64,000 nt of DNA from Purpureocillium takamizusanense (Eukaryota > Ascomycota > Sordariomycetes > Hypocreales > Ophiocordycipitaceae): assembly GCF_022605165.1 (NCBI RefSeq), contig NC_063069.1, positions 1,302,001 to 1,366,000 of the forward strand. Direction: 5' to 3'. The notes beneath the pieces are model-generated. The model was not told where the DNA came from and searched no databases. It saw only the letters and a program-made list of their open reading frames with translations. A program made the translations under genes and the position numbers. Shown here one piece after another: positions 14,576 through 23,812 of this stretch (position 1 is the stretch's first letter; each line of letters begins with the position of its first letter).

Positions 14576-17500
14576 ATGTCGTCGCGGCTCAAGGTCGTCC
14601 GCATCGCCAACAAGCTCCTCGCCCCGTCCCCGTCCAGCATCACGCCCTCCTCGCCCAACCTCCCGTGGACGCCCCTCGGCGGCGCCTCGCGCGAGCATCT
14701 CTTCCACGAGCTCGAGGCGCTCTACTGGGACGGCGTGGCTTCCGAGCTCGAAAACATCGTGCGCGCGCTCCACGCCTGGCACCATGCGCAGCAGCAGCCA
14801 GACTTGGCGGACGTGACGGTCGAGGACGAGGACGACGACAAGGTATACGGCTTCGACACCTTTCTGGACCAGGTCAGTGGGGAGGCAAGGGAGAGAGTCA
14901 TTCGCGAGTGTGCGTCTAAATCAGTTCCCCTCGAATTATTTGAGACTGTGTTGTTGTTGTTGTTTATGTTGTTGTTGACTGGCCGTAGTTCACGCTCGAG
15001 CAGAGAGCAGTCGCTATGGTTTCGACCCTCCGACCGTGTATGAGGCTGCGCTCAGCGACGTGATTCGCGAGCGCAAGGCCGAACTCGTCAGCACGCATCT
15101 CAAGGCGTCTGTGAGAAAGGCACTGGAAGGTAAGCCCCTTTCCAATTTTATTTTATTTTATTTTTTTCTTGTTTGAAAAGGTTGGGGGGGCTAATGAGCG
15201 CGGTGGGCAGCGGACACGCCCACGCTGAGCAGACCGCAACAACGTGCGTGGATGCTCCTCCAAGCAGCGGGTATGCAAGCAAGTCCGTGCCGAGGAACTA
15301 CTACTGGGAGGTCCTAATACTTTTAGGCCTCCTTGACATTGACAAGCTTATTGAGCATCGTCCGCCCCCCGATGGGTTGCGCTACACAAAGAGGCCCGCC
15401 GTGCCTCAGTGTAAGTCCTCCGGCATCCATGTTGCTCGAGTCCACGTCTGATATACATGGATAGTGGCGCCGGCCAAGTTTGACAAAGATTGGGTTCCCA
15501 AGTTTGCACCTCTTCGCTGCTCAAGACCCAACTGCAAAGCCCCCATCTGCGGTAGTATGTATAAGTCTCAAGGTAAAGAGGGCGAACCGTCAACCATCTG
15601 CGAAGACTGCTACTGGCGGTTCCACCACGGGCGCCCCTCCTCATCCTCCTATGTCAAGTCCTACAAGCACTGCGTCCTGCTCGAGTCCGTCTCCCCCGAA
15701 ACGAGCAGGAGCATCTGCCTCTGCAGGGACGTGGCCCACCTCGACGCCGGCGGCAAGCCCGTGAGCCTGTTCCCCGTGGGCAGGACAGCGCAGCACGTCG
15801 ACGTCGCAGGCCCCGGGACGCCACAGTGCGGACTGCTCAAGCTCGGCGAGGCCGTGGCGTCGGCCAAGTACAGAGGGCTGGAGGAGCTTGCTGGCCAAAA
15901 GGGCGTCAAGGTGCTCAAAGAGGAGGAGAAGCAAAAGAGGCGCAGCTACAAGACGGGCATCGATGCCGCCAGATTCGAAGCCCTGCTCCAGGAGGGGCCC
16001 ACGGACCCAGGCAACGACAACGACGTGTCGTCGTTTATCAGACAGTTCGCAGACCCAAATCCGTTTGGCCATGTGCACATGTCTCTCCGGGTCGGGCCCT
16101 TGGTCGTCGAGAACGGGGTGGCGCAGTAAGTCTCCTGTCCTGTGGTCGCAGTTACTGTATATATGCATGGTTTGTGCTGACGCGTGACATTGGTGATGCA
16201 GCACGAAAGGAGGCGCGCGCATCAGTCTTCGTGAGCTTCCCGTCTTTCATGAAAGGGCATGCCAGCGGGCGGATCGCGTGCTCCTCGTCGACGGGACGCC
16301 GAACAAGGGGCTCTGGAAGAGCAAGCAGCCTGCCACGCAGCCTAAACGATACAAAGCCATCATGAAGCAGGTGGTCGGCCTTCCGTTTAGCGGCATGTTA
16401 CCACACGATGCCGAGCTAGAAATTGTCAAGGACCTGCTGGATGCGAGCGAGTCCATGAATGACCGGCCAGACACCAAAGAAAAGGACGGCGGAGCGTCCC
16501 ACATTCAGGCCGCCATGGAGAAGCTCAAAGCCATCATCGGCAGTCGAGCGAGGACATACCTGCGGCACGTTGCAGACGTGCTAACAAGCCCATCCACCAA
16601 TCTCACATGGAGCCCCAAGCAAAATAACTGCCTCACATTCTGCAACAAAATCGTCGACACGGACCTCTTCAGACCGCTCGTCGGGGGCGAGCACCACACC
16701 GATGACAAGACGACCCAGCCGCTGTACCTCTTGAGCTTCGTCTGCCCAGAGAGCGGGTACCTCAAGCCCAGCGTCAGGACAAAGCACGACGTGCCGAGCG
16801 GCCTGACGGAAGACTACCTGCGGCGCTTCTACTTTGGGCGCCACCACGACGGCGTCGACATGCTCGACTCCCTCCAGGAGTACTGGTACGACTGGGGCGC
16901 GTTCGGCGGGCCGCTGTTCCGCAACCTGGACATGTTCCCCTGGGACTGCACCGAGGCGTACGGCAGGTGCCCGACCAAGTGCGGCGACTGCAACCTGGCC
17001 AAGCATCTCTGGGCGTTCCCCTTTGACTCGTGGTCGGCGACGGCGCTGCACCTCGCGCGCGGGCCAGACATGTACGCACCACCGGCGGCGGCGGCGGCGG
17101 CGGTCGAGCCGCTCCCGTCAGCCAGCGGGCCGTCCGCCGACGCCAACGAGTCCTGGGCACGCAACCGGCTGTACGTCCTGGCCGCGTCGTCGAAGCTGTA
17201 CCGCGGTGCCGTCGCCATGGCACGCACGCCGCTCTTCTGTCGGACCACGGCCTGGCTTCACAAGACCAACGAGGGGCTTCTCGAAATGCGTCCCTCCCTG
17301 GCGAGGGTACGCATGGGCGGCATCCATCGCGCCCAGCCGTTCAGCCACGACTTCGACACGGGGACGCACGCAGACTTCTTCCTCGCGCCGTGGGCGCTGC
17401 TCCCGCGCGACGAGCAAATCGCCGACTACAAGAAGCTGCGCGACGCGCGGGCCGCGCTGGCAGATGTGGACAGCGACGCCGCGAGCGCACGCTTGGTGCA

Positions 17501-17939
17501 GCAGCCGTTCCGGAAGGCGACGAAGGCGGCGCGGGACTTTGGCGGGTTTGGCGGGAACCGCTCGGGCGTGGTGCCCCCGTACAGTACCTACAGCTCCCAC
17601 ACGACGACGACGACGAACAACGCCCAGATTATATGGATTGCGGACGCGGGCTTCACCCCGGACGCGTGCGACGCGGAGAGAGGCACGGGGGCGTGCGCGG
17701 GCGATGCGGCGGGGAGCTCGTCAGGGGTCAACTGCGGGAGCGGCTGCGGGAGCAGCAGCTGTGGAGGACCGGCGTGTGGGAGCAGCGGAGGAGGAGATGG
17801 AGGAGGAGGAAGCGGCGGCGGTGACGGCGGCGGCGGAGGAGGAGGGTCGAGTTCGTGTGGTGGTGGAGGGAGCAGTTGCGGCGGTGGGAGTAGCTGCGGA
17901 GGAGGGGGAGGAGGCGGCGGCTGCGGCGGCGGAAGTTGA
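14576..17939 (+). CDS. Large Cys-rich fungal protein with possible LRAT/NlpC-like boxes and Cys/Gly-rich tail
   Basis: No named family was recognised. Five exons (14576-14909, 14989-15129, 15327-15410, 15465-16125, 16202-17939) give 985 residues, with all junctions in phase. The N-terminal 185 residues are helical and charged. A Cys-rich segment follows (RCSRPNCKAPIC...ICEDCYW), like a small zinc-binding fold. HVHMSLRVG (H389, H391) and NNCLTFC (C550, C554), about 160 residues apart, recall the His and Cys boxes of LRAT/NlpC-P60-type thiol enzymes; this is inference only. A conserved-looking block reads FPWDCTEAYGRCPTKCGDCN then HLWAFPFDSW. From about residue 912 the protein is almost only Gly, Ser and Cys (SSCGG-type repeats). 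An alanine run lies in the middle. The tail resembles those of GRDP proteins, and a GRDP-like gene lies two genes upstream. Confidence 0.75.
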
Positions 17940-18844
17940 GATAGATGAGAATGAACATGTTCGTCTGACCTTGAGCATTATGAAAAATAAGCGAGAAATG
18001 ATTTATTGCAAGAGATGAGGCGATGCGGATGAAGGTTTTGCATTTGTGATGCGGGTGTGTGACGGTGCACGGTGGTGATGGGGGCCAAGCAGAAACACCA
18101 TCGTGACATGTGCTCACCACCAAAGAGGGGAACAGAATGGGTGACATGCACGCGTTTGCGAGCATCAAGAGGTGCCTCACTGCAAACACTAGCGAACATC
18201 GCGGCGCCCACCGGGCAACCAAGGTCACTGGGGACATTTGATGGAGGGGCCTCACCACCACGAACACGCAGCCTCACCCCGCCCAGCAACCGTTCACAAC
18301 CACACACACCCACCGCAGCCAGCAGACAGGCGACACGGGTGCTAGAGGGAGGGAAGGGGTTAACAATATATCAGTCAGTATATTGCAGCATACCAATAAC
18401 CCCGATGATCCATCGGCTGGCATGCCTCGTTAACTCAGGTGGTAAGCGCTACGGTGCTGCCATCGGGGGAGGTCCAGCCGTTGCCGATTTCCTAGCCCCG
18501 ATTAGCATAGAGCCTGGCTGAGAGCACTCTGCGGTCCAGGAATGGGACTTCCGCCGGTCAGCACTTGTAGGTGGTGCCGTTGATGGTGAGGGGACTTCTT
18601 TTTTTGCTCCTGGTGCCTTTTACTTTTGGCCCAAACAACATTTTATTTTTGCACATGAAAACAAGAATTCGAAATCCTGAATCCTTGGCCGTTGGAGATT
18701 TTTATCGTGATTTTTTTTGCATGGGATCATGCGTTGATGCGCCGTGGAAGAGAGAGTTGTCCGTCATGGTCGTGGTCGCGGAAGGGGACGGAGCCCCAAC
18801 GCGCACGACGTACACCTACGCGGGCGGCTGGTAATCCTTCCCAT

Positions 18845-18929
18845 GCCCACGACTGAGGAGGCGATGGCGGGCATGAAACTTGTGAAAAGGCAGCTGTTCA
18901 GGGTTCGAATCCCGCGGCGGGCCTTTTTT
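18845..18929 (+). other. tRNA-like relic or isolated Pol III B box (uncertain)
   Basis: GGTTCGAATCCC at 18902-18913 matches the tRNA B-box/T-loop consensus exactly, and six T residues (18924-18929), a Pol III stop, follow a would-be acceptor strand GGCGGGC. About 75 bases upstream, GCCCACG could pair with it only imperfectly (two mismatches). The outer two T-stem pairs do not form, and no good A box is present. It may be a decayed tRNA, a tRNA-derived fragment or chance. Confidence 0.2.
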
Positions 18930-19800
18930 GTGTGCGCTTTTTGGGGCCATGCGGATAGAGTGTCTGTTCAGGGGCGCGCCGTTGCTGGGAGGACCGGGCG
19001 GCCAGCCTGAACAAAGAAGCATGCGGCAGCGGGAACTCGCCTCACACGATGTGCACCCTGGCCGACGCAGAGACTTGGTGACCTGCCTTGCTGCTTCTGG
19101 GACGGCTCTACGTGATATGGGGCGACAAAGGCGTTTTGGTGAGGCCGGCTGGACGACTGGAACCCTTTTGTCGCCTCGTGCACTTACATAGAAGGGCATG
19201 ATTGATTGTATTTAAAATGAGATCCAAGAGTTGTAGTATGCCGTGATAGATAGTGTCTTAAATTCTGCGTTCATCATGAAAGAATTACCATAGTTTGAGC
19301 GGTGGACAAAAAATGAAGCAAATGTTGCCGGCTCCATCACGCCCCAGTCGCTCCAAGGGACACTCCGAAAAGGCGGGCCTGTTCTTCTTTGTCGGTATTT
19401 TCTACATTTCAAATATAAATTTTTCAATCAGAGAAGTATTGAAGATATGAAAAGCTGAAAATAAAATATCTAGAGGCGAGGCACGAGTTTTTGTCGTTGA
19501 TCAGATTGCCGGGTCGTGGCCGCACAACTAGTTAGACATGTCGTCGTCGCGGTTGCCCCTGGACCGTTGCCAAGGCGCGGGGCACATCGTGGCAAGGGGG
19601 GTGCTCTGTCTCCACTGGTGGGGCGAGGACCCCTCCTGCTGCTTCTGCTGCTGCTGCTAACGTACGTAGGCGTCGATACGTAACTACGCACATACAGTGC
19701 AGCTGTACCAAGTGCGCAAGTGCGGTAGTGCATGAGGCGCTTGCTGTTGGTGCAGCCACCGGCCTCCAGCAGGATCGAGGGCATGTCTCGAGTCTCGACG

Positions 19801-19802
<2 letters not shown>

Positions 19803-19838
<36 letters not shown>
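19803..19838. repeat. GT dinucleotide microsatellite
   Basis: Eighteen uninterrupted GT units lie about 0.5 kb upstream of the proton-channel start codon. Confidence 0.95.
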
Positions 19839-19842
<4 letters not shown>

Positions 19843-20331
19843 CCCGATGCTGCAACGGCCGCTGCGCCGCCGCCGCGCCGCGTCCAAACAAATGGAACCT
19901 CGACCACCACCCTTACTTACCTGGAACAGGGAGGGAGGGTTGGCTTTTGGGAGGAGAGCGGAGGGGGAAGGGAGGAAAGCCAAAAAGGCCTGGGATAGCA
20001 GAGGCGACAATGAAGGCCCGATAGCATTGAGGTTCGACGCCAAGGCGTCACGTTCAGCTGCCTCACTCCGAAATGGGGCTGTTGACCGACTTTCGTAAAC
20101 ACATGCCTGCCTCCATCACCAACTTTATTGATAAACCCATCTCCTCTACCGGCGGCATCATAAACCCCATCGTCGAGACTCGCGTGCCTTCCGCATGCGC
20201 GCAACAGCGCCGTGATCGCGCCGACGCCAACCCCAAAAAAAACAAGGCGTCGAAGCGACGATTCTCTTCTTCGTACTTTTGCCCGCCCTCCCTCTTTCCC
20301 GCCGCCCTCCTCTCCTCTCTCTCGCACGACC

Positions 20332-21306
20332 ATGTCCGACGACCCCGAATCATCCGCTCCCCTGCTGCACCCCACGTCGTACCCTCACCCTCGCCCGCAC
20401 AGCGGCGGCGCCCGTCACCAGCACCAGCACCAGCATCAGCACCACCGCCACGCGCCGCCGCCGCCTCCGCCGCGCGACCACGACGACAATGCCGATCACG
20501 ACGGCGGCGGCGGCGAGGAGGAGGCCGGGACGGGCGCGCAGCAGGGCGCGGGTCTTGAGTCCGGCGGCGGCGGCGGCGGCGGCGATGTTGTGCTCGCGCG
20601 CTGGCGTCGCGCCGGGCGCCGCCTCCTCGACTCCCGCAGGAAGCACTTCCTCGTCATGGCCGTCGTGACGCTCGACGTCGCCGCCCTCCTCGCAAACGTC
20701 TTCATCCAACTCATCGCCTGCGAGATGCACCAGCGCCGCGAGCCCTGGGTCCTCGCCGTCACCGACGCCCTCGAGACCGTCGGCCTCGCCTTCAGCTCCC
20801 TCTTCATGCTCGAGCTCGCCGCCTGCCTCTTTTCCTTTGGCTTCAGGTTAGCGCTCGACCAAGCTTTTGACTCTTCCTCATCCTCCTCCCCCTCCTCCTC
20901 TTATTTCCTACTACGCCCGCTCTCTCTCCCTCCCTCTCTGCCTCCCACTGCGCGTAGTACTCTGCATTGTCAACAAGCCATCATGCTTGTACGGCCGCCG
21001 TTACTAACACGAGAGCAACACCTCTTTACAAAAACACACAGCTACCTCCGCTCCTGGTTCCACATCTTCGACTCGACAGTCATCCTCCTCAGCTTCGCCA
21101 TCGACGTCAGCTCCCGCGGCCTCGCCGAGAGCATCGGCTCGCTCGTCGTCGTCTTGCGCCTGTGGCGCCTCGCCAAGATCTCCGAGGAGGTCGTCATGGG
21201 CGCCACCGAGCGCATGGAGCTGCTGGAGGAGCACATCGACGACCTCGAGAGCGAGAACAAGCATCTCAGGGACCTGCTCGTCCATGCCTCGCACCCAAAC
21301 GACTGA
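20332..21306 (+). CDS. Voltage-gated proton channel, Hv1-like
   Basis: Hv1 proteins are voltage sensors without a pore domain that conduct protons out of the cell. Two exons (20332-20846, 21042-21306) give 259 residues; the junction rebuilds FGFSYLRSWFHIFDS. The N-terminal 100 residues are disordered, with a His-rich stretch (29-40), a proline run and a seven-glycine run. S1 (about 105-128) has VVTLDVAALL with D115 at the selectivity-filter aspartate position. S2 follows, then S3 with FDSTVILLSFAID. S4 is VVLRLWRLAKI with R211, R214 and K217, close to the Hv1 R-x-W-R-x-x-R signature; the third charge is lysine. A C-terminal coiled coil (about 219-250, ELLEEHIDDLESENKHL) fits the dimerisation helix of Hv1. 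The single voltage-sensor domain plus coiled coil is characteristic. It is convergent with the next gene. Confidence 0.85.
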   Translation: MSDDPESSAPLLHPTSYPHPRPHSGGARHQHQHQHQHHRHAPPPPPPRDHDDNADHDGGGGEEEAGTGAQQGAGLESGGGGGGGDVVLARWRRAGRRLLDSRRKHFLVMAVVTLDVAALLANVFIQLIACEMHQRREPWVLAVTDALETVGLAFSSLFMLELAACLFSFGFRLALDQAFDSSSSSSPSSSYFLLRPLSLPPSLPPTARSTLHCQQAIMLVRPPLLTREQHLFTKTHSYLRSWFHIFDSTVILLSFAIDVSSRGLAESIGSLVVVLRLWRLAKISEEVVMGATERMELLEEHIDDLESENKHLRDLLVHASHPND

Positions 21307-21825
21307 ACAAAGACAAAAAGGCAAAAAAGAAAAAGAAATTGTTCCTGTACATTATCAAGGCGGACCGGCCGTGTTCTGATATTTAGCGTTCCACCGTTTC
21401 CCGCGTCATCGTGGCGTGGTCCTGTCAATGACTAGTTCTTACGAAAGTACAACATTCACGTCTTTTCTGCATCTGTGTCGGGCTCACTCTACGGTGCGTG
21501 CGTGCTTTCAATGCCGCATCGCCGTGTCACACGTCAGCATCGTTAGTCAACCATCTCGGCGAGAGATTCCATTCCGCTGCGGAAGAGACAAGTAAGAGCT
21601 ACAGATGTGTCTCGCCCGTCCAGGGTGCAGTCCAAATCCGACCCATCTATCTGCCCAAATGCAGTCCTCCGCTTCCCACAAACGCCGCCCAAATGCTTAA
21701 TGCTCGTGCCAAGGCTCCCATGTCCCAACTCCCTGTATCGTGCCGTCGCCCCGTCTAGCTAAGAAATGCATGAAAACGTTATGCTCGTGGTACGTCGACA
21801 TGATCGTTGCCGCTGCCTCTGGTCG
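21307..21825. other. Convergent intergenic region
   Basis: Half a kilobase lies between two facing genes and should hold their 3' UTRs. No gene or RNA was seen. Confidence 0.5.
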
Positions 21826-22563
21826 TTAGGCGTGCCGACCTCGCTTGTTCCCGCCGCCGCCACCGCCGCCGAAAAGGTCCTTGCCGCCGAGGCAGCCTCC
21901 GAAAAAGTCCTCAAAGTCCCACCTGCGTTTCGTCCCGGCTCCTCTGCCCAGATGGGCACCCTGGCGTTTGTCTCTCGCACCGCCTAGCCGCGTCTTAGAG
22001 CTTCTCGGCGCGTGTTCATGGGCCCGGCCGTCCGACAGGTCCAGCGTGGCGATGTTGGGATAGGGGTGCGACGACTGGAACGTGAAGCTGTCTTGCGAAG
22101 GCACGACTACTCGATGCGGTTCTTCGGGGATGATGGGGACGGTCGGAACGGGGGGCTCGCTCGCTCGCTGCGGGGGAGCCTGCGGCTCAGTGCTCGTGCG
22201 CGTCAGCTCAGGCGAATTCGTTCGGTCGCTTCGCTCGACTTCGTCTTCGCTGTCGTTGTTGTTGCTGCTGAGAGGCGCGTCGCGACCGTCTAGGCGTTCG
22301 GTCGCCCAGGCCCGCACCCTCCACCCTTCTCCATCTCGCAAGCCGAGGTTCTCCCTGTCCAGGAAGGTGAGAAGGTCTTCGAGACACTCTTGGTATCCTT
22401 CCGACCGTGCTCTCGATTCGGCCAGAGCAGAGGTCTTGTACAGCTTAGTTACAGACAGGGCGGCAGCCTTGAACACGTCGAGAAGCTGCTCGGGAGCCTG
22501 CTCCTGGGCGGCTTGTTTACCCGCCGGTCCATGCTGTAGGTTGGAGCCCCTACCAGAGTCCAT
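21826..22563 (-). CDS. DUF4588 / HAPSTR1 (C16orf72)-like protein
   Basis: A single exon encodes 245 residues. Residues about 25-95 form the conserved part: LLDVFKAAALSVTKLYK, then RARSEGYQECLEDLLTFLD and GEGWRVRAWATERLDG. I associate this pattern with DUF4588, whose human member (HAPSTR1/C16orf72) partners the HECT ligase HUWE1 in stress signalling; that role here is inference. The middle is acidic and disordered with Pro-rich stretches. The end is basic and Gly-rich with RRWDFEDFFGG, a seven-glycine run and a KRGRHA terminus that could act in nuclear localisation. A likely 5' UTR intron, read on the minus strand, runs from a GTAAGC donor near 22664 to a CAG acceptor near 22609. The gene is divergent from the ISWI gene, with starts 1.25 kb apart. 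Confidence 0.6.
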   Translation of the reverse strand: MDSGRGSNLQHGPAGKQAAQEQAPEQLLDVFKAAALSVTKLYKTSALAESRARSEGYQECLEDLLTFLDRENLGLRDGEGWRVRAWATERLDGRDAPLSSNNNDSEDEVERSDRTNSPELTRTSTEPQAPPQRASEPPVPTVPIIPEEPHRVVVPSQDSFTFQSSHPYPNIATLDLSDGRAHEHAPRSSKTRLGGARDKRQGAHLGRGAGTKRRWDFEDFFGGCLGGKDLFGGGGGGGNKRGRHA

Positions 22564-23812
22564 CCTCTGGGGGCGAAGTGCAGTAGCAATGTTTGAATAG
22601 GTGCCTGGGAAAACGCGTCAGCGTCCTGTGATTCTGCCTGCGTGACGGACGATGCTGGGCTTGTGCTTACGCTGCGTTGCACAAGGATCGGTTGATATTG
22701 GAATGACCCCGCGGCTGACTCAACAAGAAATTCGACTAAGGAGGTGTCGAGCGCTGGGCCACGAGGTTTGCGCTGGAGAGGGCCGAGAAATGGATGAGGG
22801 CCCGATGGTGAGGCTGCGAGCGTACAGGTGTTTGTGAAGCACTCGGGCACAGCGTCTGCTGGAGTTGTTCGCCGGCAGCGAGGATGAGGTGATGGAGGAA
22901 CTGGCTGGGCTGTCGAGACCTCAGAGCCACGCAGGTTCTTGTCACGGGGTCCCAAGCGGGACGGCATGTGGGGTCGAGCTTCTTTGGCCAACCGCCACGT
23001 GATTCTACATCGCGGACATGCAGCCACAGGTCGTGGCGAGCTAGGTGTATGATACATGTCAAAATGATGTGATTCAAAAGGAAAAGTCGATCTTTTTATC
23101 TTTTTGATTGCGAAGCTGCTTTGTCGTCATGATTATCCTTTGTGTGCTGGTGGCCGCAACGGCGCGCTTGGATGGCAGGGCAGCCACCCTGCAGCCGCAA
23201 AGTCAGTGGATGGACAGGCAGTTACGAGTACAAAGTACGAAGTACCTCTGAACTGAGGTGCCTGCCTGGTGGTCCTCGCGCGGCAGCCACAAGCGCGCCA
23301 ACAACATTGACGTCGTCGTTGCACCGGCTCGGACTTTTCTTGTTCCAGGGGTGCGGTGCGCTGACGGTGGTAGGTCGGGGTGGGTGTGGTGGAGCCTGGC
23401 CGTCCGTCCAGTATCCGTCCAGCGCCGCCCACGCTGTGAATTGCAGGGGTCACACACTCTGCTGCAGGCTGGCAGTTCAGTCCAGTCATTCTGTGAATGG
23501 AAGGGGCGGGTGGATCGTGCACGCGCGCTAGTCGCCCAGCCGGCCTTCGACGGGCACGCATAACTTCGAGATCCCACCACCCTCGTCACTCCATACCTGC
23601 AAAAACATCCTTCCGTGCGACCTCTGGCCACCGGAACACGCCCAACACCCGACAAGTCGCGACGTACCGTCTGTCGGTGCTCTTTTGTGCCTTGCACCCG
23701 CAGCAACCGCCTCCAGAGTCTTGACTACGCTGTCCCGCGCATCGACAAACGCGTCGCAGCTTTTCAGTCGCGTTAAGAGGTTTCTCGATCCAAGGCAAGG
23801 ACAGTCGCCATC
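22564..23812. other. Divergent promoter between DUF4588-like and ISWI genes
   Basis: These 1.25 kb should carry both promoters. Open frames in it overlap on both strands and lack protein-like features. No RNA gene was seen. Confidence 0.5.

Larger units (their letters stand above)
17940..20331. other. Intergenic region with AT-rich patch, GT microsatellite and B-box-like site
   Basis: About 2.4 kb without a supportable protein gene. A perfect tRNA B-box-like motif lies near 18902, a relatively AT-rich patch at about 19200-19480, and a GT repeat at 19803-19838. The last 200 bases form the pyrimidine-rich 5' region of the proton-channel gene. Confidence 0.5.

Noticed and set aside
18430..18449. 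Sequence resembling a tRNA A box (TAACTCAGGTGGTAAGCGC)
   Set aside because: No B box within the next 100 bases and no acceptor stem pairing, so not a tRNA.
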